A stretch of 64,000 nt of DNA from Bacillaceae bacterium OF18-1A (GCA_027694045.1 JAQEWB010000008.1:1-64000); one strand, 5' to 3'; counted from the first letter of the stretch, positions 1 to 9,904 are shown. Notes: generated from the sequence alone by a model not told the origin. Program-made: numbers and translations.

Positions 1-39
1 ATTTTTTGCCTAAAAATGTTTACACATACTTTTATACAT

Positions 40-140
40 CATCAATATATCGAACACAACTCCAAATATATCAGCGATTTTTAAAATATATCGACGATTC
101 GACAAGGAATATCGACTTACCGACCAAATTCGACAACAAT
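40..140 (+). repeat. ATATCG intergenic repeat, copy 1
   Basis: AT-rich non-coding repeat with several spaced ATATATCR(G/A)CGA cores, ending in a tail like ATATCGACTTACCGACCAAA then TTCGACAAC. The same tail and cores recur at 13321, 19588, 25851, 51347 and 59064, always in this orientation. It ends about 10 bp from the murC terminator. Confidence 0.8.
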
Positions 141-150
141 ACTACACAAC

Positions 151-184
151 AAAAAAAGACGCACAGCCACAGCTATGCGTCTTT
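151..184 (-). terminator. murC: murC terminator
   Basis: Inverted repeat AAAGACGCA / TGCGTCTTT just past the murC stop, followed on the minus strand by a run of seven T. Confidence 0.85.
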
Positions 185-188
185 CCTC

Positions 189-1499
189 TTACTTCTCTGC
201 AACTTGAACTTCTTTTACGTAAGCTGCTTCGAATTTTTGGATGTCTCCTGCGCCCATGAAAATAAGAACGCCGTTTTTATGTTTCTTTAGTACATCCGTT
301 GTTGTATCTGTAATTAGTTCTGCACCGTCAATACGCTTTTGCAGATCTTCGATTGTTAATTCACCTTTGTTTTCGCGTGCTGATCCGAAAATATCACATA
401 AGTATACTTGGTCAGCTTTGCTTAAGCTTTCTGCGAACTCATCTAAGAACTTTTCTGTACGTGAGAATGTGTGTGGCTGGAATACAGCGACAATTTCACG
501 CTCTGGATGTTTTTGACGAGCGGCTTCAATCGTTGCGTTAATTTCTGTCGGATGGTGTGCATAGTCATCAATGATAACTTGCTCTCCCATTGGCTTTTCA
601 TTAAAGCGACGTTTTACACCTTCAAAAGTTGTTAGTTGATGTTTAACTGCTTCTACATCAACGTTTTCATAATGGCAAAGTGCGATTACTGCTAATGCAT
701 TTAATACGCTGTGGTTGCCGTATCCTGTAATTTTGAACGTGTCATAGTACGTATTACGAACGAATACGTCGAATATAGTACCGTCTGTTCTCTTTTGGAT
801 GTTACGTGCTTGGAAATCATTATCTTCTCCAAATCCATAGAAAATAACAGGTACTTTCGCTTGAATTTTTTGAAGTTCTTCATCATCTCCACATGCAATA
901 ATACCTTTTTTCACTTGCAATGCCATCTCTTGGAATGCACTGAATACATCATTGATGTCTGCAAAATAATCTGGGTGATCAAAATCAATATTTGTCATAA
1001 TTGCATAGTCTGGATTGTAAGACAAGAAATGACGGCGATATTCACAAGCCTCAAATACAAAATACTTACTATTTTCTACCCCATGCCCCGTTCCATCTCC
1101 AATAAGGTAAGATGTTGGGTGTGCACCTTGCATTACATGGGCTAACAAACCAGTTGTTGATGTTTTTCCATGTGCACCAGTTACAGCAACACTTGTATAT
1201 TGGTTCATAAGGTCACCTAAGAAGTGATGGTAACGATGTACTGGGATATTTAATTCTTTTGCTGCTACAATTTCTTCATGCGTATCAGGAAATGCATTTC
1301 CTGCGATAATCACTTGTCCTTCTTTAACATTATTTTTATCAAAAGGAAGGATCGAGATATTACGCTTTTCCAACGCTGTTTGTGTAAAGAAACGCTTTTC
1401 ATAATCAGATCCTTGAACAGTATGCTTCATATCATGAAGAATTTGCGCTAATGAACTCATGCCTGTTCCTTTAATTCCTACAAAATGGTAAACTGTCAT
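189..1499 (-). CDS. murC: UDP-N-acetylmuramate--L-alanine ligase MurC
   Basis: Cytoplasmic peptidoglycan-precursor enzyme that adds L-alanine to UDP-MurNAc using ATP. At 436 aa it has the usual length. The N-terminal nucleotide-binding loop GIKGTGMSS is near residues 8-16 and the Mur ligase ATP-binding motif GAHGKTST at 108-115; the C-terminal part has [11 protein letters not shown], typical of MurC. The start ATG has GGAGG nine bases upstream. In B. subtilis murC also lies downstream of sftA on the same strand; here a nicotinate phosphoribosyltransferase gene lies between them. A strong terminator follows the stop codon. Identification is secure. Confidence 0.97.
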   Translation of the reverse strand: MTVYHFVGIKGTGMSSLAQILHDMKHTVQGSDYEKRFFTQTALEKRNISILPFDKNNVKEGQVIIAGNAFPDTHEEIVAAKELNIPVHRYHHFLGDLMNQYTSVAVTGAHGKTSTTGLLAHVMQGAHPTSYLIGDGTGHGVENSKYFVFEACEYRRHFLSYNPDYAIMTNIDFDHPDYFADINDVFSAFQEMALQVKKGIIACGDDEELQKIQAKVPVIFYGFGEDNDFQARNIQKRTDGTIFDVFVRNTYYDTFKITGYGNHSVLNALAVIALCHYENVDVEAVKHQLTTFEGVKRRFNEKPMGEQVIIDDYAHHPTEINATIEAARQKHPEREIVAVFQPHTFSRTEKFLDEFAESLSKADQVYLCDIFGSARENKGELTIEDLQKRIDGAELITDTTTDVLKKHKNGVLIFMGAGDIQKFEAAYVKEVQVAEK

Positions 1500-1710
1500 C
1501 TCAAAGAACCTCCAACATTTCGAACTAATACAACGGCCTATCTATAAGACAGTATATGAATCTTTTCTTATTTTGGTAATCATCATACATTTTTGATGTA
1601 GTGAAGTTATTCTTTCCCTTCACTCATCCGGATAAACTCGTACGTACTTCTTTATATGCACATAACAAATCCATTATAGCAAAAAAGAAGCCGCTATACT
1701 ATGATAACAG

Positions 1711-1744
1711 AAAAACTGATAGGGTCAATCACCTATCAGTTTTT
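1711..1744 (-). terminator. terminator of the nicotinate phosphoribosyltransferase gene
   Basis: Perfect 13-bp stem AAAAACTGATAGG / CCTATCAGTTTTT directly after the stop codon of the minus-strand gene; its A/T ends supply the U-run. Confidence 0.85.
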
Positions 1745-1749
1745 CTGTT

Positions 1750-2868
1750 TTACATATCTTCTCTTTTTTCTAATTGCACACGCTCTAAACGTGGGTTTGG
1801 ACGATATTTACGACCAGCTTTCGCTTCTGGTTTACCATTTAATTCTACGTTGTCACCAGTGAAGCCAATGTTCATTTTTAATAAGCTACTTCCTACCCCG
1901 TATATATCAACAGGCACGTTTTGAGCTTCAAATTCACGAATACGTTTCTCATCAAATCCACCTGTTACAACGATGTCTACATGCTGGAATCCTTCATCAT
2001 CAAGTGCTTTACGAAGTGCAAATACAAGCGATGGATTGACACCACGTGGATCGAATGTTCCAAGTACTTCTGGATGGCGAATGAAGTATTGATCAATCAT
2101 TGTACGAGATGTATCTACACGTACACCTTTTAATGTTGATCCGAATTCACGCGCTACACGAAGTGCATCTGTAATGACATCATTATTATAATCAATTAAG
2201 ACAACTAATTCATCTTCTGGGAATTTCTTATGATATGCTTTTGCCGCTTCCACGACATCACCATTAAACATTTGAATTAATGCGTGAGGCATTGTCCCCA
2301 TACCACTTCTGCCCCACCACTCATTCATCGCATGCGTCGCTTGTGCGCTCATACCTCCGATGTATGCTGCATAGCCGTCACCAGCTTGTTGTGTATAATG
2401 ATCGTCACGATCCCCCATGAAAATAACTGGCTTCTCTTTATCTACACTACGTGCAGCTTGGACAACGTTATATACGTTTGTCGCAACCGATGTACGACGA
2501 GCTAAAATCCCATCGATAACACCTTCTAAAAATCCGAAGTTTTCATAAGGACCATGAATGGTTAATACAGTTTCAAACGGGCTAATGTTATCGCCATCTT
2601 TTAAAGAGTGAATCTCAAGTTCCTCAGGATTTTTGGCGAATGTTTGCAGCAATGCAATAACTTCATCTGCTCCGCAAAGAACTGCATTTTCTTTTTGGAA
2701 AAATTGCATTGTTACAACACTTTTCGGGCGAAATTCTTCAATAATTTCTCTAGTTTTTAAAAAGTAAACGGCAGAGAACCATCCTTCTCCAACACGTTCG
2801 TCAAATTTAAATGTTTTATTTGTTAGTCGATTTATTTCACCTTTTAATTTTAATTCAATTTCTTTCAT
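1750..2868 (-). CDS. nicotinate phosphoribosyltransferase family protein
   Basis: Predicted to convert nicotinate and PRPP to nicotinate mononucleotide in the NAD salvage (Preiss-Handler) pathway. The 372-aa protein shows family features: GEGWFSAVYF near the N-terminus, the GDRDDHYTQQAGDGYA segment, MSAQATHAMNEWW, and a C-terminal phosphate-binding region VTGGFDEKRI plus YGVGSSL. It is much shorter than the roughly 490-aa PncB of B. subtilis and resembles the short bacterial/archaeal NAPRTase form. It sits between murC and sftA, with its own terminator. The family is clear; nicotinate rather than a related substrate is inferred. Confidence 0.88.
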   Translation of the reverse strand: MKEIELKLKGEINRLTNKTFKFDERVGEGWFSAVYFLKTREIIEEFRPKSVVTMQFFQKENAVLCGADEVIALLQTFAKNPEELEIHSLKDGDNISPFETVLTIHGPYENFGFLEGVIDGILARRTSVATNVYNVVQAARSVDKEKPVIFMGDRDDHYTQQAGDGYAAYIGGMSAQATHAMNEWWGRSGMGTMPHALIQMFNGDVVEAAKAYHKKFPEDELVVLIDYNNDVITDALRVAREFGSTLKGVRVDTSRTMIDQYFIRHPEVLGTFDPRGVNPSLVFALRKALDDEGFQHVDIVVTGGFDEKRIREFEAQNVPVDIYGVGSSLLKMNIGFTGDNVELNGKPEAKAGRKYRPNPRLERVQLEKREDM

Positions 2869-2929
2869 GTCGCTTTACTCCCTACTTTACTATCCAACAT
2901 TTTCTATTAGTATACAGCAAAACCGTCTA

Positions 2930-5900
2930 CTATACATTTGTTTCCTGCATAGCAGCGAATTCATCCTCAGAAATAAGAACATCTCTCGGTTTCGTTCCTC
3001 TTGCTTCAGAAATAATCCCTTGCGCTTCCATGTCTTCGATTAAACGTGCCGCGCGATTATAACCGATGCGGAATTTTCGCTGTACAGAAGATGTAGACGC
3101 TCCCCCATGTTCCACAACAAATTGACATGCATCAAAGAACAATTCATCTTCCGACTCACTCTGTTCTGTTTTCGCTAATAAATCCTCTTGCTTAAATAAG
3201 TAATTCGGCTTCATTTGCTTTCTCACATGATCAACTGTTTTTTCGATCTCATCATCCGATACATATACACCTTGTACACGAACTGGCTTCGAAGTACCGT
3301 TCCCTAAAAACAGCATATCACCACGGCCAAGTAATTTTTCCGCGCCCCCAATATCGATAATCGTGCGCGAATCCACTTGAGAGGATACAGTAAACGCAAT
3401 ACGCGTTGGAATGTTTGATTTAATTAAACCTGTAATAACGTCTACAGATGGGCGCTGCGTCGCAACTAATAAATGAATACCACAAGCACGTGCTTTTTGC
3501 GCAATACGACAAATCGCTTCCTCAACGTCACCCGGTGCTACCATCATTAAATCCGCTAACTCATCAATAACGATAACGATATAAGGTAATGTCTCACCTG
3601 GAATTTCTCGCCCACTTACAATCGTATTATAACGGGTTAAATCACGCGCACCAGCATGTGCAAACAATTCATAACGACGTTCCATCTCATCAACCGCCCA
3701 CTTCAAGGCAGCCGTAGCAGCTTTTACATCCGTAATAACAGGTGCTACAAGATGCGGAACAGAATTGTACGGTGCAAGCTCAACCATCTTCGGATCAATC
3801 AGCATCAATTTCACTTCATGTGGCTTCGCTTTATATAAAATGCTCGTTAAAATTGCGTTAATGCACACACTTTTACCTGAACCAGTTGCACCAGCAATAA
3901 GTCCGTGTGGCATTTTTCGAATATCCGTTACAACTGGATCGCCTGAAATATCAAGTCCAAGCGCAACAGTAAGCGGCGATTCACTCTTTGTAAACACAGG
4001 ACTTCTCAAAATTTCACGAAGAAATACTGGTTTACTTTCTTTATTTGGAACTTCAATTCCTATCGCGCTCTTTCCTGGAATCGGCGCTTCAATACGAATA
4101 TCTTTCGCTGCTAAACTCAGCTTAATATCATCACTTAAGTTCGTAATTTTATTTACTTTCACACCTGGGTCTGGCTGTACTTCAAAACGAGTTACTGCTG
4201 GCCCTTGCGACACATTAATAACATGTGCTCCAACGTGGAAATTATTAAACGTTGTATTTAATAATTCTTTCTGTTCTTCTAACCATTCCGTATTATCTAA
4301 CGCTGCTTGTTGTGGAATTGACAACAATGCTAATGGCGGAACAGTATATGTTGGTGGTGTTTGTAACACATTTCGCATATCGTGCTCTCTTTGATTTACA
4401 ACATACGCTTTCTCTTGTGCTTCCGTACTCGAAGGTGGCGCTTGTACTTTCTCTGCCACTACTTGTTGCTCCGGTTGTTTTTCCACTTGCGGTTCTACTA
4501 CCACTTGCTGCTCTGGATGTTCTTCCACTTGCGGTTCTACTACCACTTGTTGCTCTGGATGTTCTTCCACTTGCGGTTCTACTACCACTTGCGGCTCTGG
4601 ATGTTCTTCCACTTGCGGTTCTACTACCACTTGCTGCTCTGGATGTTCTTCCACTTGCGGTTCTACTACCACTTGTTGCTCTGGATGTTCTTCCACTTGT
4701 GGTTCTACTACTACTTGTTGCTCTGGATGTTCTTCCACTTGTGGTTCTACTACCACTTGTTGCTTTTGTTGTTCCGTTTGATGCACAGGCTGATTCTCTA
4801 CCCTTGCATTCACAGAAGGTTGCATTGCATTCGTTCTAGCTGCATGTCTTTCCATTAATCGTGTTCTATCTTGTTTCAACATAACAACATTAAATGGGAC
4901 ATGACGCTTTTTCTCACGCTTTGGCTCTTCTTTTTGGACAATTGGTTGCTCTTTAGCGACTGGCGCTTCTTCTACTACCGGTTTCTCTTCTGCGACTGGC
5001 GCTTCTTCTACTACCGGTTTCTCTTCTGCGGCTGGCGCTTCTTCTACTACCAGTTGCTCTTCTGTAACTAGTTTACTTTCCTCTGTTTCTGCAATTAAAA
5101 CATTCGCAAAGCTTTGAACATCTTTCTTCGTTTGTTCTTCTGCTTCTGCAACATGTATAAATTCAGTCTTTTGTTCAGTTACTTCTTCTAGTGCTACAAT
5201 TTCTGCTTCCTCTTCAGGACATTCTGCTTCTGCAATTACTTCTACTTCCTCTGTCTCTTCTGCTTCCGCAACTACTTCCACTTCTTCTGACTCTTCCGTT
5301 TCCGCAATTACTTCTACTTCTTTTGTCTCTTCCGCTTCTGCAACTACTTCCACTTCTTCTGACTCTTCCGCTTCCGCAATTACTTCCACTTCTTCTGATT
5401 CTTCCGTTTCCGCAATTACTTCCACTTCTTCTGACTCTTCCATTTCCGCAATTACTTCTACTTCTTCAGGCTCTTCCATTTCCGCAATTACTTCTACTTC
5501 CTCTGTCTCTTCTGCTTCCGCAACTACTTCTACTTCTTCTGACTCTTCCGCTTCTGCAATTACTTCTACTTCCTCTGTCTCTTCTGCTTCCGCAACTACT
5601 TCCACTTCTTCTGACTCTTCCGCTTCCGCAATTACTTCCACTTCTTCTAACTCTTCCGCTTCTGCAATTGCTTCTGCTTGTGGCACTTCCGTAACTTCTG
5701 CAAACTCTTCTGGTATTTCCACTACGATTGTTTCTTCCAGCTTTTCTTCGGCTTTAATAATCACCGATTCTTCTGGAGCTTGCTTTTCTACTTCAATAGT
5801 AGGTTTTTCTATTTCTGTATTACGTTTAGTTTCTTCTGATAATATTGTATCCTCGTGCTCTACTTTGGAGTCTACTAACTCTTCCTGTAGAATGTTCTCG

Positions 5901-6772
5901 TTTGATGCCACTACATCTTTTTCTTGCTCTGCATCTTCCGTACGCTCAGCTACCGTTTTATGAAGGAATTCATCCGCTGAAACTTCCTGCGGTGTAGGCA
6001 TTTCTTGAACCACTTCTTTTTCTTCTACTGAAGGTACTTGGCGCTCAATTTCATAACCATTTTTCTCTAGCCATTGATCAACAACTGACTTTTCTTCTTT
6101 TTTATTCTCTTCATGATGTTGCTCTTCTTGCTTATTACCTGCTCCACCACTAGAAGAAGGAATTGTTTGGCCTTCTGAGAAATCAGATAATGTATATCCT
6201 TTTTTCTCTAACCATGCATCAACGACTGATTGGCCCTCTACAGATATTTCAAGATCTTCTCTTTCTTTCTCTTCCTCCTGCTTTTCTACCTTTTTCTCTG
6301 CTGAAGGACGATTATATCCATAAATCGGCGAAATCATTTCTGTTGGACGAAATGGTCTACGGTTACTTTCTTGTGACGGTACAGACGCTTTCTTTACGAT
6401 TGGCTCTGGCTCCGGTTCATATTGCACTTCCGGCTCTTCATATGTAGTAACTACTTTCTCCACATATGATCGTCTACTTCTTTCCACTTTTATTCCTCTT
6501 TGAGCAGGCGTTTCTTCATATATTACTCCTTGAACCGGTTGTTCTTCAAAGCGGCCTATTTCTGTTTCATCCTCTTCATCGAACCCATTATCCGGTACTA
6601 ATGGAAAACGGCATTTACCTGCATTCCTGCTTGCCATTTGTGCTTCTCTTGCTTCAGTGTAGTGGTTTACACGAGGAATTTTCGGCTGACTTTCGCTTTG
6701 TTCCCGTACTTCTTTATTCATCGCTGTTTGTTCTTCCTCTTTGTTAAACAGCTTTTTCATCCAATCTAACAT
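2930..6772 (-). CDS. sftA: DNA translocase SftA (FtsK/SpoIIIE family)
   Basis: Soluble FtsK/SpoIIIE-type ATPase that in B. subtilis moves DNA away from the closing septum. The C-terminal motor has Walker A GATGSGKS (around residue 955), Walker B VIVIDELADLMM and the segment ATQRPSVDVITG. The C-terminal winged-helix gamma domain carries FRIGYNRAARLIEDME. No membrane helices are visible at the N-terminus, which separates SftA from SpoIIIE. At about 1280 aa it is longer than B. subtilis SftA (about 950 aa, from memory) because of acidic repeat tracts in the linker. The ATG at 6772 (MLDWMKKLF) follows GAGTGG; an in-frame GTG lies 9 bases upstream. Repeat-length differences between strains are expected. 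Confidence 0.95.
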   Translation of the reverse strand: MLDWMKKLFNKEEEQTAMNKEVREQSESQPKIPRVNHYTEAREAQMASRNAGKCRFPLVPDNGFDEEDETEIGRFEEQPVQGVIYEETPAQRGIKVERSRRSYVEKVVTTYEEPEVQYEPEPEPIVKKASVPSQESNRRPFRPTEMISPIYGYNRPSAEKKVEKQEEEKEREDLEISVEGQSVVDAWLEKKGYTLSDFSEGQTIPSSSGGAGNKQEEQHHEENKKEEKSVVDQWLEKNGYEIERQVPSVEEKEVVQEMPTPQEVSADEFLHKTVAERTEDAEQEKDVVASNENILQEELVDSKVEHEDTILSEETKRNTEIEKPTIEVEKQAPEESVIIKAEEKLEETIVVEIPEEFAEVTEVPQAEAIAEAEELEEVEVIAEAEESEEVEVVAEAEETEEVEVIAEAEESEEVEVVAEAEETEEVEVIAEMEEPEEVEVIAEMEESEEVEVIAETEESEEVEVIAEAEESEEVEVVAEAEETKEVEVIAETEESEEVEVVAEAEETEEVEVIAEAECPEEEAEIVALEEVTEQKTEFIHVAEAEEQTKKDVQSFANVLIAETEESKLVTEEQLVVEEAPAAEEKPVVEEAPVAEEKPVVEEAPVAKEQPIVQKEEPKREKKRHVPFNVVMLKQDRTRLMERHAARTNAMQPSVNARVENQPVHQTEQQKQQVVVEPQVEEHPEQQVVVEPQVEEHPEQQVVVEPQVEEHPEQQVVVEPQVEEHPEPQVVVEPQVEEHPEQQVVVEPQVEEHPEQQVVVEPQVEKQPEQQVVAEKVQAPPSSTEAQEKAYVVNQREHDMRNVLQTPPTYTVPPLALLSIPQQAALDNTEWLEEQKELLNTTFNNFHVGAHVINVSQGPAVTRFEVQPDPGVKVNKITNLSDDIKLSLAAKDIRIEAPIPGKSAIGIEVPNKESKPVFLREILRSPVFTKSESPLTVALGLDISGDPVVTDIRKMPHGLIAGATGSGKSVCINAILTSILYKAKPHEVKLMLIDPKMVELAPYNSVPHLVAPVITDVKAATAALKWAVDEMERRYELFAHAGARDLTRYNTIVSGREIPGETLPYIVIVIDELADLMMVAPGDVEEAICRIAQKARACGIHLLVATQRPSVDVITGLIKSNIPTRIAFTVSSQVDSRTIIDIGGAEKLLGRGDMLFLGNGTSKPVRVQGVYVSDDEIEKTVDHVRKQMKPNYLFKQEDLLAKTEQSESEDELFFDACQFVVEHGGASTSSVQRKFRIGYNRAARLIEDMEAQGIISEARGTKPRDVLISEDEFAAMQETNV
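4468..4765 (-). repeat. sftA: in-frame 42-bp repeats in sftA (VVVEPQVEEHPE-QQ)
   Basis: Seven tandem copies of a 14-residue unit QQVVVEPQVEEHPE, with PQ or KQPE variants, between the acidic tract and the motor domain. Unit length is 42 nt, so copy-number change keeps the frame. Confidence 0.9.
4945..5055 (-). repeat. sftA: short in-frame KPVVEEAPVAEE repeats in sftA
   Basis: About three copies of a Pro/Glu/Val-rich unit KPVVEEAPVAEE separate the two longer repeat tracts of the SftA linker. Confidence 0.8.
5213..5644 (-). repeat. sftA: in-frame 36-bp acidic repeats in sftA (VEVIAEAEESEE)
   Basis: Twelve tandem copies of a 12-residue unit VEV(I/V)AE(A/M/T)EE(S/T/P)EE, preceded by a degenerate copy. 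Strongly acidic, probably helical or extended linker. May be one of the VNTR tracts used for B. anthracis typing (vrrC); that link is from memory and not verified. Confidence 0.9.
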
Positions 6773-6896
6773 GCTTACCACTCTTTCTACTAAATAGTAA
6801 CATCCTTTATTGTATCAGCATTCGGCAAAAAGTGCAGGTAAAATTAAGCATGTCATATTTATCCATAATATTCTAATTTACGAGTCCTTCCATATA

Positions 6897-6927
6897 GAAA
6901 AACGCAGCCTCTCTTATAAGACTGCGC
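6897..6927 (-). terminator. terminator after the lipoprotein amidase gene
   Basis: Imperfect stem pairing CGCAG with CTGCG around TATAAG, followed on the minus strand by TTTTTC. It abuts the stop codon at 6928. Confidence 0.7.
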
Positions 6928-7881
6928 TCAAGCTTTACTCTTCCGATATTCGTCTACACTGTCCGTTACAGTTTGCAGTAAAGAATTTACATACTGTGGG
7001 TCAGATAGTTTTTTATCTTCTTCTGGATTTGACATAAACCCAAGTTCTAATAGTACGCCAGGTACTTTAGACCAGTTGAATCCAGAAAGGTCATCCCTGA
7101 ATTTAATTCCATTTACTTTCACTTGCTGATTTTCTCTCATTTTTTTTACTATCGTTTGAGAAATTTGAAGGCTTTCTGCATAAATCTCTTTCGTATACGG
7201 ACTTCCTTCTGCTGGTGTCAGTACAGCAAATCCACTCTGGCTTGGATTTTCAGAACCATCCGCATGAAGGCGTAAAAATAAATTCGCCTTATGATCGTTT
7301 GCGAATGTCGCCCGTTCTTTATTACTTATATCAACCTCGTGTGACGTTCTTGTCATTAATACTTGTATCCCTTTTGCTTCAAGCTTTTCTTTTAATACGA
7401 AAGCCATTTCTAATACGAGGACAGCTTCTCTCTTTTTCGTTACGACACCTGTTGTACCATCTGTCACTTTGTACTTTTGAGTAGTTGCTCCTGGTCCAAT
7501 CGGCTCTAAATTTAAATTCGCTTTTTGTTGGTGTCCTGGATCAATAACGACGAGAAACTTTTCGTATTTCTCCTTACTCTCTACTTTTGGTTCATTATTT
7601 TGAGCTGGTTGCTCAGCTGGCTGCACTGGCGTAGCTTCCTCTTTCTTTTCCTCGGTCGGCACTTCCACCTGCTTAACTTCTACTTGTTCAGTCGTTTGAA
7701 TTGCTTGTGGTTCTTCCTTCTTTACTTCTTCTTGTTGTTTTTCTACCGGTGCGTTTTCTTTACTATCTTCCTTTTTTTCTTGTGTAGAAGATGATATGTC
7801 TTTTTTCGGTTGTTCTTGTGAGCAACCGCCCATATATATTCCAATGAACGCAATCATGCTCATTATTTTTATATACTTCAT
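6928..7881 (-). CDS. N-acetylmuramoyl-L-alanine amidase (Amidase_3), lipoprotein
   Basis: Predicted zinc amidase that cleaves the MurNAc-L-Ala bond of peptidoglycan at the outer face of the membrane. The N-terminal 20 residues form a lipoprotein signal ending in YMGGC (Cys20). Residues about 20-105 are a low-complexity Glu/Gln/Lys/Pro linker. The Amidase_3 domain follows, with the zinc-ligand and catalytic motifs VVIDPGHQQ (His117), KKREAVL (Glu), RLHADG (His) and LLELGFMSN (catalytic Glu). This layout resembles the CwlD/LytC catalytic fold without cell-wall-binding repeats, so lipid anchoring probably holds it at the membrane. It lies next to sftA but is separated by a terminator. A role in sporulation or germination is possible but not shown by the sequence. 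Confidence 0.9.
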   Translation of the reverse strand: MKYIKIMSMIAFIGIYMGGCSQEQPKKDISSSTQEKKEDSKENAPVEKQQEEVKKEEPQAIQTTEQVEVKQVEVPTEEKKEEATPVQPAEQPAQNNEPKVESKEKYEKFLVVIDPGHQQKANLNLEPIGPGATTQKYKVTDGTTGVVTKKREAVLVLEMAFVLKEKLEAKGIQVLMTRTSHEVDISNKERATFANDHKANLFLRLHADGSENPSQSGFAVLTPAEGSPYTKEIYAESLQISQTIVKKMRENQQVKVNGIKFRDDLSGFNWSKVPGVLLELGFMSNPEEDKKLSDPQYVNSLLQTVTDSVDEYRKSKA

Positions 7882-7921
7882 AATTCTCTCCCATCACTTT
7901 ACACCGGATTCAAAGTTTTTC

Positions 7922-8266
7922 TTACAATTGATTTATAACCTCATCCATATTCCCAATATGAATAGGATGCCACGTTTCTGTACCACGTTCTGCTGTATAA
8001 ACTGGATACGCGTTATCATCAATATTCACGAAAACTGGATCACCCATATCCGTTTCATATCCGATAACAACCCATTCTTCTTTCCATTTTCCGTGTTCTT
8101 CACTTATTAATGAATTTTTATGTTTATCATATCGGTAACCGACTTGTCCTTTTTCTAATTCATTTTCGCTAAATACATATATCTCATAAGTGCCTAACTC
8201 GATATCTTGCTGCTTTGAAGTTTCAATTCGTTTCAGAAGTTCTGCGATTTTTGGTTGTTGTTTCAT
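7922..8266 (-). CDS. SMI1/KNR4 (SUKH)-like small protein
   Basis: Small acidic 114-aa protein. The C-terminal half WVVIGYETDMGDPVFVN then PVYTAERGTETWHPIHI matches the usual SUKH pattern (IG-x-GDP-hydrophobic, PVY, HG-x-G-x-W-x-P-x-x-I). In other contexts SUKH proteins are immunity proteins for secreted toxins, but no toxin gene is adjacent here, so no partner can be named. It is encoded by one gene on the minus strand, upstream of the amidase gene and 40 bp from it; both could share a transcript. Function unknown. Confidence 0.7.
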   Translation of the reverse strand: MKQQPKIAELLKRIETSKQQDIELGTYEIYVFSENELEKGQVGYRYDKHKNSLISEEHGKWKEEWVVIGYETDMGDPVFVNIDDNAYPVYTAERGTETWHPIHIGNMDEVINQL

Positions 8267-8370
8267 AAGTCTATCCCCTTCTATTTTTCTAAATTTTAAC
8301 TAGATTGTTTATAAAATACAATATAGATTTTGTGAAAAAAGGTGACATCCTTATGAATATGAACGATTTT

Positions 8371-8412
8371 CTACATATATCTATCACAACTCACAATATA
8401 TCAAAGATTCAA
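8371..8412 (+). repeat. possible degenerate ATATCG repeat
   Basis: ATATATCTATCAC and ATATATCAAAGATTC resemble the ATATCG repeat cores but lack the tail. Like the clear copies, it lies directly beside a terminator (ytpR). Weak call. Confidence 0.3.
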
Positions 8413-8456
8413 TAGAAAAGAGAGGTTGCCCATAAGGACAACCTCTCTTTTCTATT
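8411..8456 (-). terminator. ytpR: ytpR terminator
   Basis: Perfect 18-bp stem AATAGAAAAGAGAGGTTG / CAACCTCTCTTTTCTATT with a 10-nt loop, just after the ytpR stop. Confidence 0.88.
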
Positions 8457-8461
8457 ATCAA

Positions 8462-9076
8462 TTAAAATTTGAACTCTTGTCCAACTTCAAAGCTGTCTTC
8501 TAATACAAGAATACCTTTTTCTTGTGGAGCATCTGGAAGCTCTAATTCACGTGCAGAGCAGATCATTCCAGAAGAAGGAACACCACGAAGCTCAGCTGGT
8601 TTAATTAACATGCCACTTGGCATAACAGCGCCGATTTTTGCAACGACAACTTTTTGTCCTGCATCAACGTTCGGTGCACCACATACGATTTGTAATGTTT
8701 CTGTACCGATTTCTACTTTACAAATGTTTAATTTATCAGCATTTGGATGCTTCTCTTTTTCAGCTACATAGCCTACAACGAATTTCGGTGAAAGGTCTGC
8801 TTCTACTGTTTCTTCAAAGCCGTTCTTCGCTAAAATTTCGTTAATTTTCTCTACAAGTTCCTTCGTTAATGTAAGGTTACCTGTTTCGTTTACTTCTAAG
8901 TAAGAAGATGCATTAAAGATGTTGAATCCTGCAGTTGCATTGCTTTCACGATCGTATACGCGTGCAACATCTCCTTTGCGATCAAAAGTACGGTTCTCTA
9001 AAGTAATATCTTGTAAGGCAACAATTAAAGTGTCACCAATTCCTTCAAGGTTGTAAAAAACGTTCACTTCGTTCAT
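8462..9076 (-). CDS. ytpR: YtpR, tRNA-binding domain protein
   Basis: 204-aa protein related to the tRNA-binding (EMAP-II/PheT N-terminal) OB fold. The N-terminal ~85 residues match the DUF4479 type of YtpR. The OB domain follows, with [38 protein letters not shown] and [18 protein letters not shown], the conserved motifs of this fold. It overlaps the upstream ytpQ by four bases (ATGA), so translation is probably coupled. It is presumably an RNA-binding accessory; the cellular role is not established. Order ytpP-ytpQ-ytpR is as in B. subtilis. Confidence 0.93.
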   Translation of the reverse strand: MNEVNVFYNLEGIGDTLIVALQDITLENRTFDRKGDVARVYDRESNATAGFNIFNASSYLEVNETGNLTLTKELVEKINEILAKNGFEETVEADLSPKFVVGYVAEKEKHPNADKLNICKVEIGTETLQIVCGAPNVDAGQKVVVAKIGAVMPSGMLIKPAELRGVPSSGMICSARELELPDAPQEKGILVLEDSFEVGQEFKF

Positions 9077-9885
9077 CCTTTCTCTTTTCCATCTGTCTTC
9101 TTCCGATTCTTCGCTAAAATAAAGATTGGTTCAAATTCGCCATCTTCATATACGAATGAAAGTGATGTAATCGGAACATGCCCTTCGGCAAAAAATTTCA
9201 TTGTCATTTGTGCAATAATATCATAACCGATTTCGTTGACGATATCAGCAATAATTAATACATCTTGGTGAGGAACAGCAACAACCATGTCACCAGAAAT
9301 CTTTTCACGCATTGATTGTAGTAATGATTCGTTCAAAATACGAGTCGCATCATACCCATCATTTGTGTTTAAAAAGTAGAATGTATTACCTGCCACTGTG
9401 TCCTGTTTAAACTCATAGCCTAACGAACGAGCATTAAACAATGCCATTTCACGCACTTGTTGTTCGGTAAGTCCTAACTTTTGTAATAAACGCTCATCAA
9501 TAAGTCGATACGTTTTATTAGAATCAAGCGCATAGTAAATACGTGTTTCCGCCGTATGATCCGTCATAATAAACGGATTCCCTTCTTCTGCTTGCTTTGG
9601 GAAAGAAGTAGAGCGAATAACAGGTAAAATTTTCGCCGCGCTATTTTCTTCTTTATGCATCGCAATTAACGCTTCTTGTACGTAATAAGCAACCTCATCG
9701 ATCGCCTTTTCTTTATTCACTTCCCATTTTGCTACAACTCCTGGAAGTGATACGTTAATACCTTTTTTCGAGTCTTTCTGTTCAATACGTAGAACTTCTT
9801 TCTCGCTATCATAATGAAAATCCCATTCTGGGCGAGATAATTTCTTCATTAACTCGTCTTTCATCTTTTTACTTGTCATCTTCAT
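9073..9885 (-). CDS. ytpQ: YtpQ, DUF1444 family protein
   Basis: About 270-aa cytoplasmic protein of the DUF1444 family, function unknown. It starts [21 protein letters not shown] and includes a conserved C-terminal block [20 protein letters not shown] chose the ATG at 9885 because AGGGAGG lies nine bases upstream; the reading frame is open 66 bases further up, but that stretch overlaps the ytpP terminator. It overlaps ytpR by four bases. A housekeeping role is suggested only by conserved linkage. Confidence 0.92.
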   Translation of the reverse strand: MKMTSKKMKDELMKKLSRPEWDFHYDSEKEVLRIEQKDSKKGINVSLPGVVAKWEVNKEKAIDEVAYYVQEALIAMHKEENSAAKILPVIRSTSFPKQAEEGNPFIMTDHTAETRIYYALDSNKTYRLIDERLLQKLGLTEQQVREMALFNARSLGYEFKQDTVAGNTFYFLNTNDGYDATRILNESLLQSMREKISGDMVVAVPHQDVLIIADIVNEIGYDIIAQMTMKFFAEGHVPITSLSFVYEDGEFEPIFILAKNRKKTDGKEKG

Positions 9886-9904
9886 CTCTTTTTTCCTCCC
9901 TTCC

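Noticed and set aside
711..1145. 144-codon frame antisense to murC
   Set aside because: Shadow of the well-conserved murC frame, without a ribosome site.
3765..5694. Plus-strand open frames antisense to sftA (up to 209 codons)
   Set aside because: Leu/Pro-rich translations of the complementary repeats; the minus-strand frame holds the intact FtsK motor.
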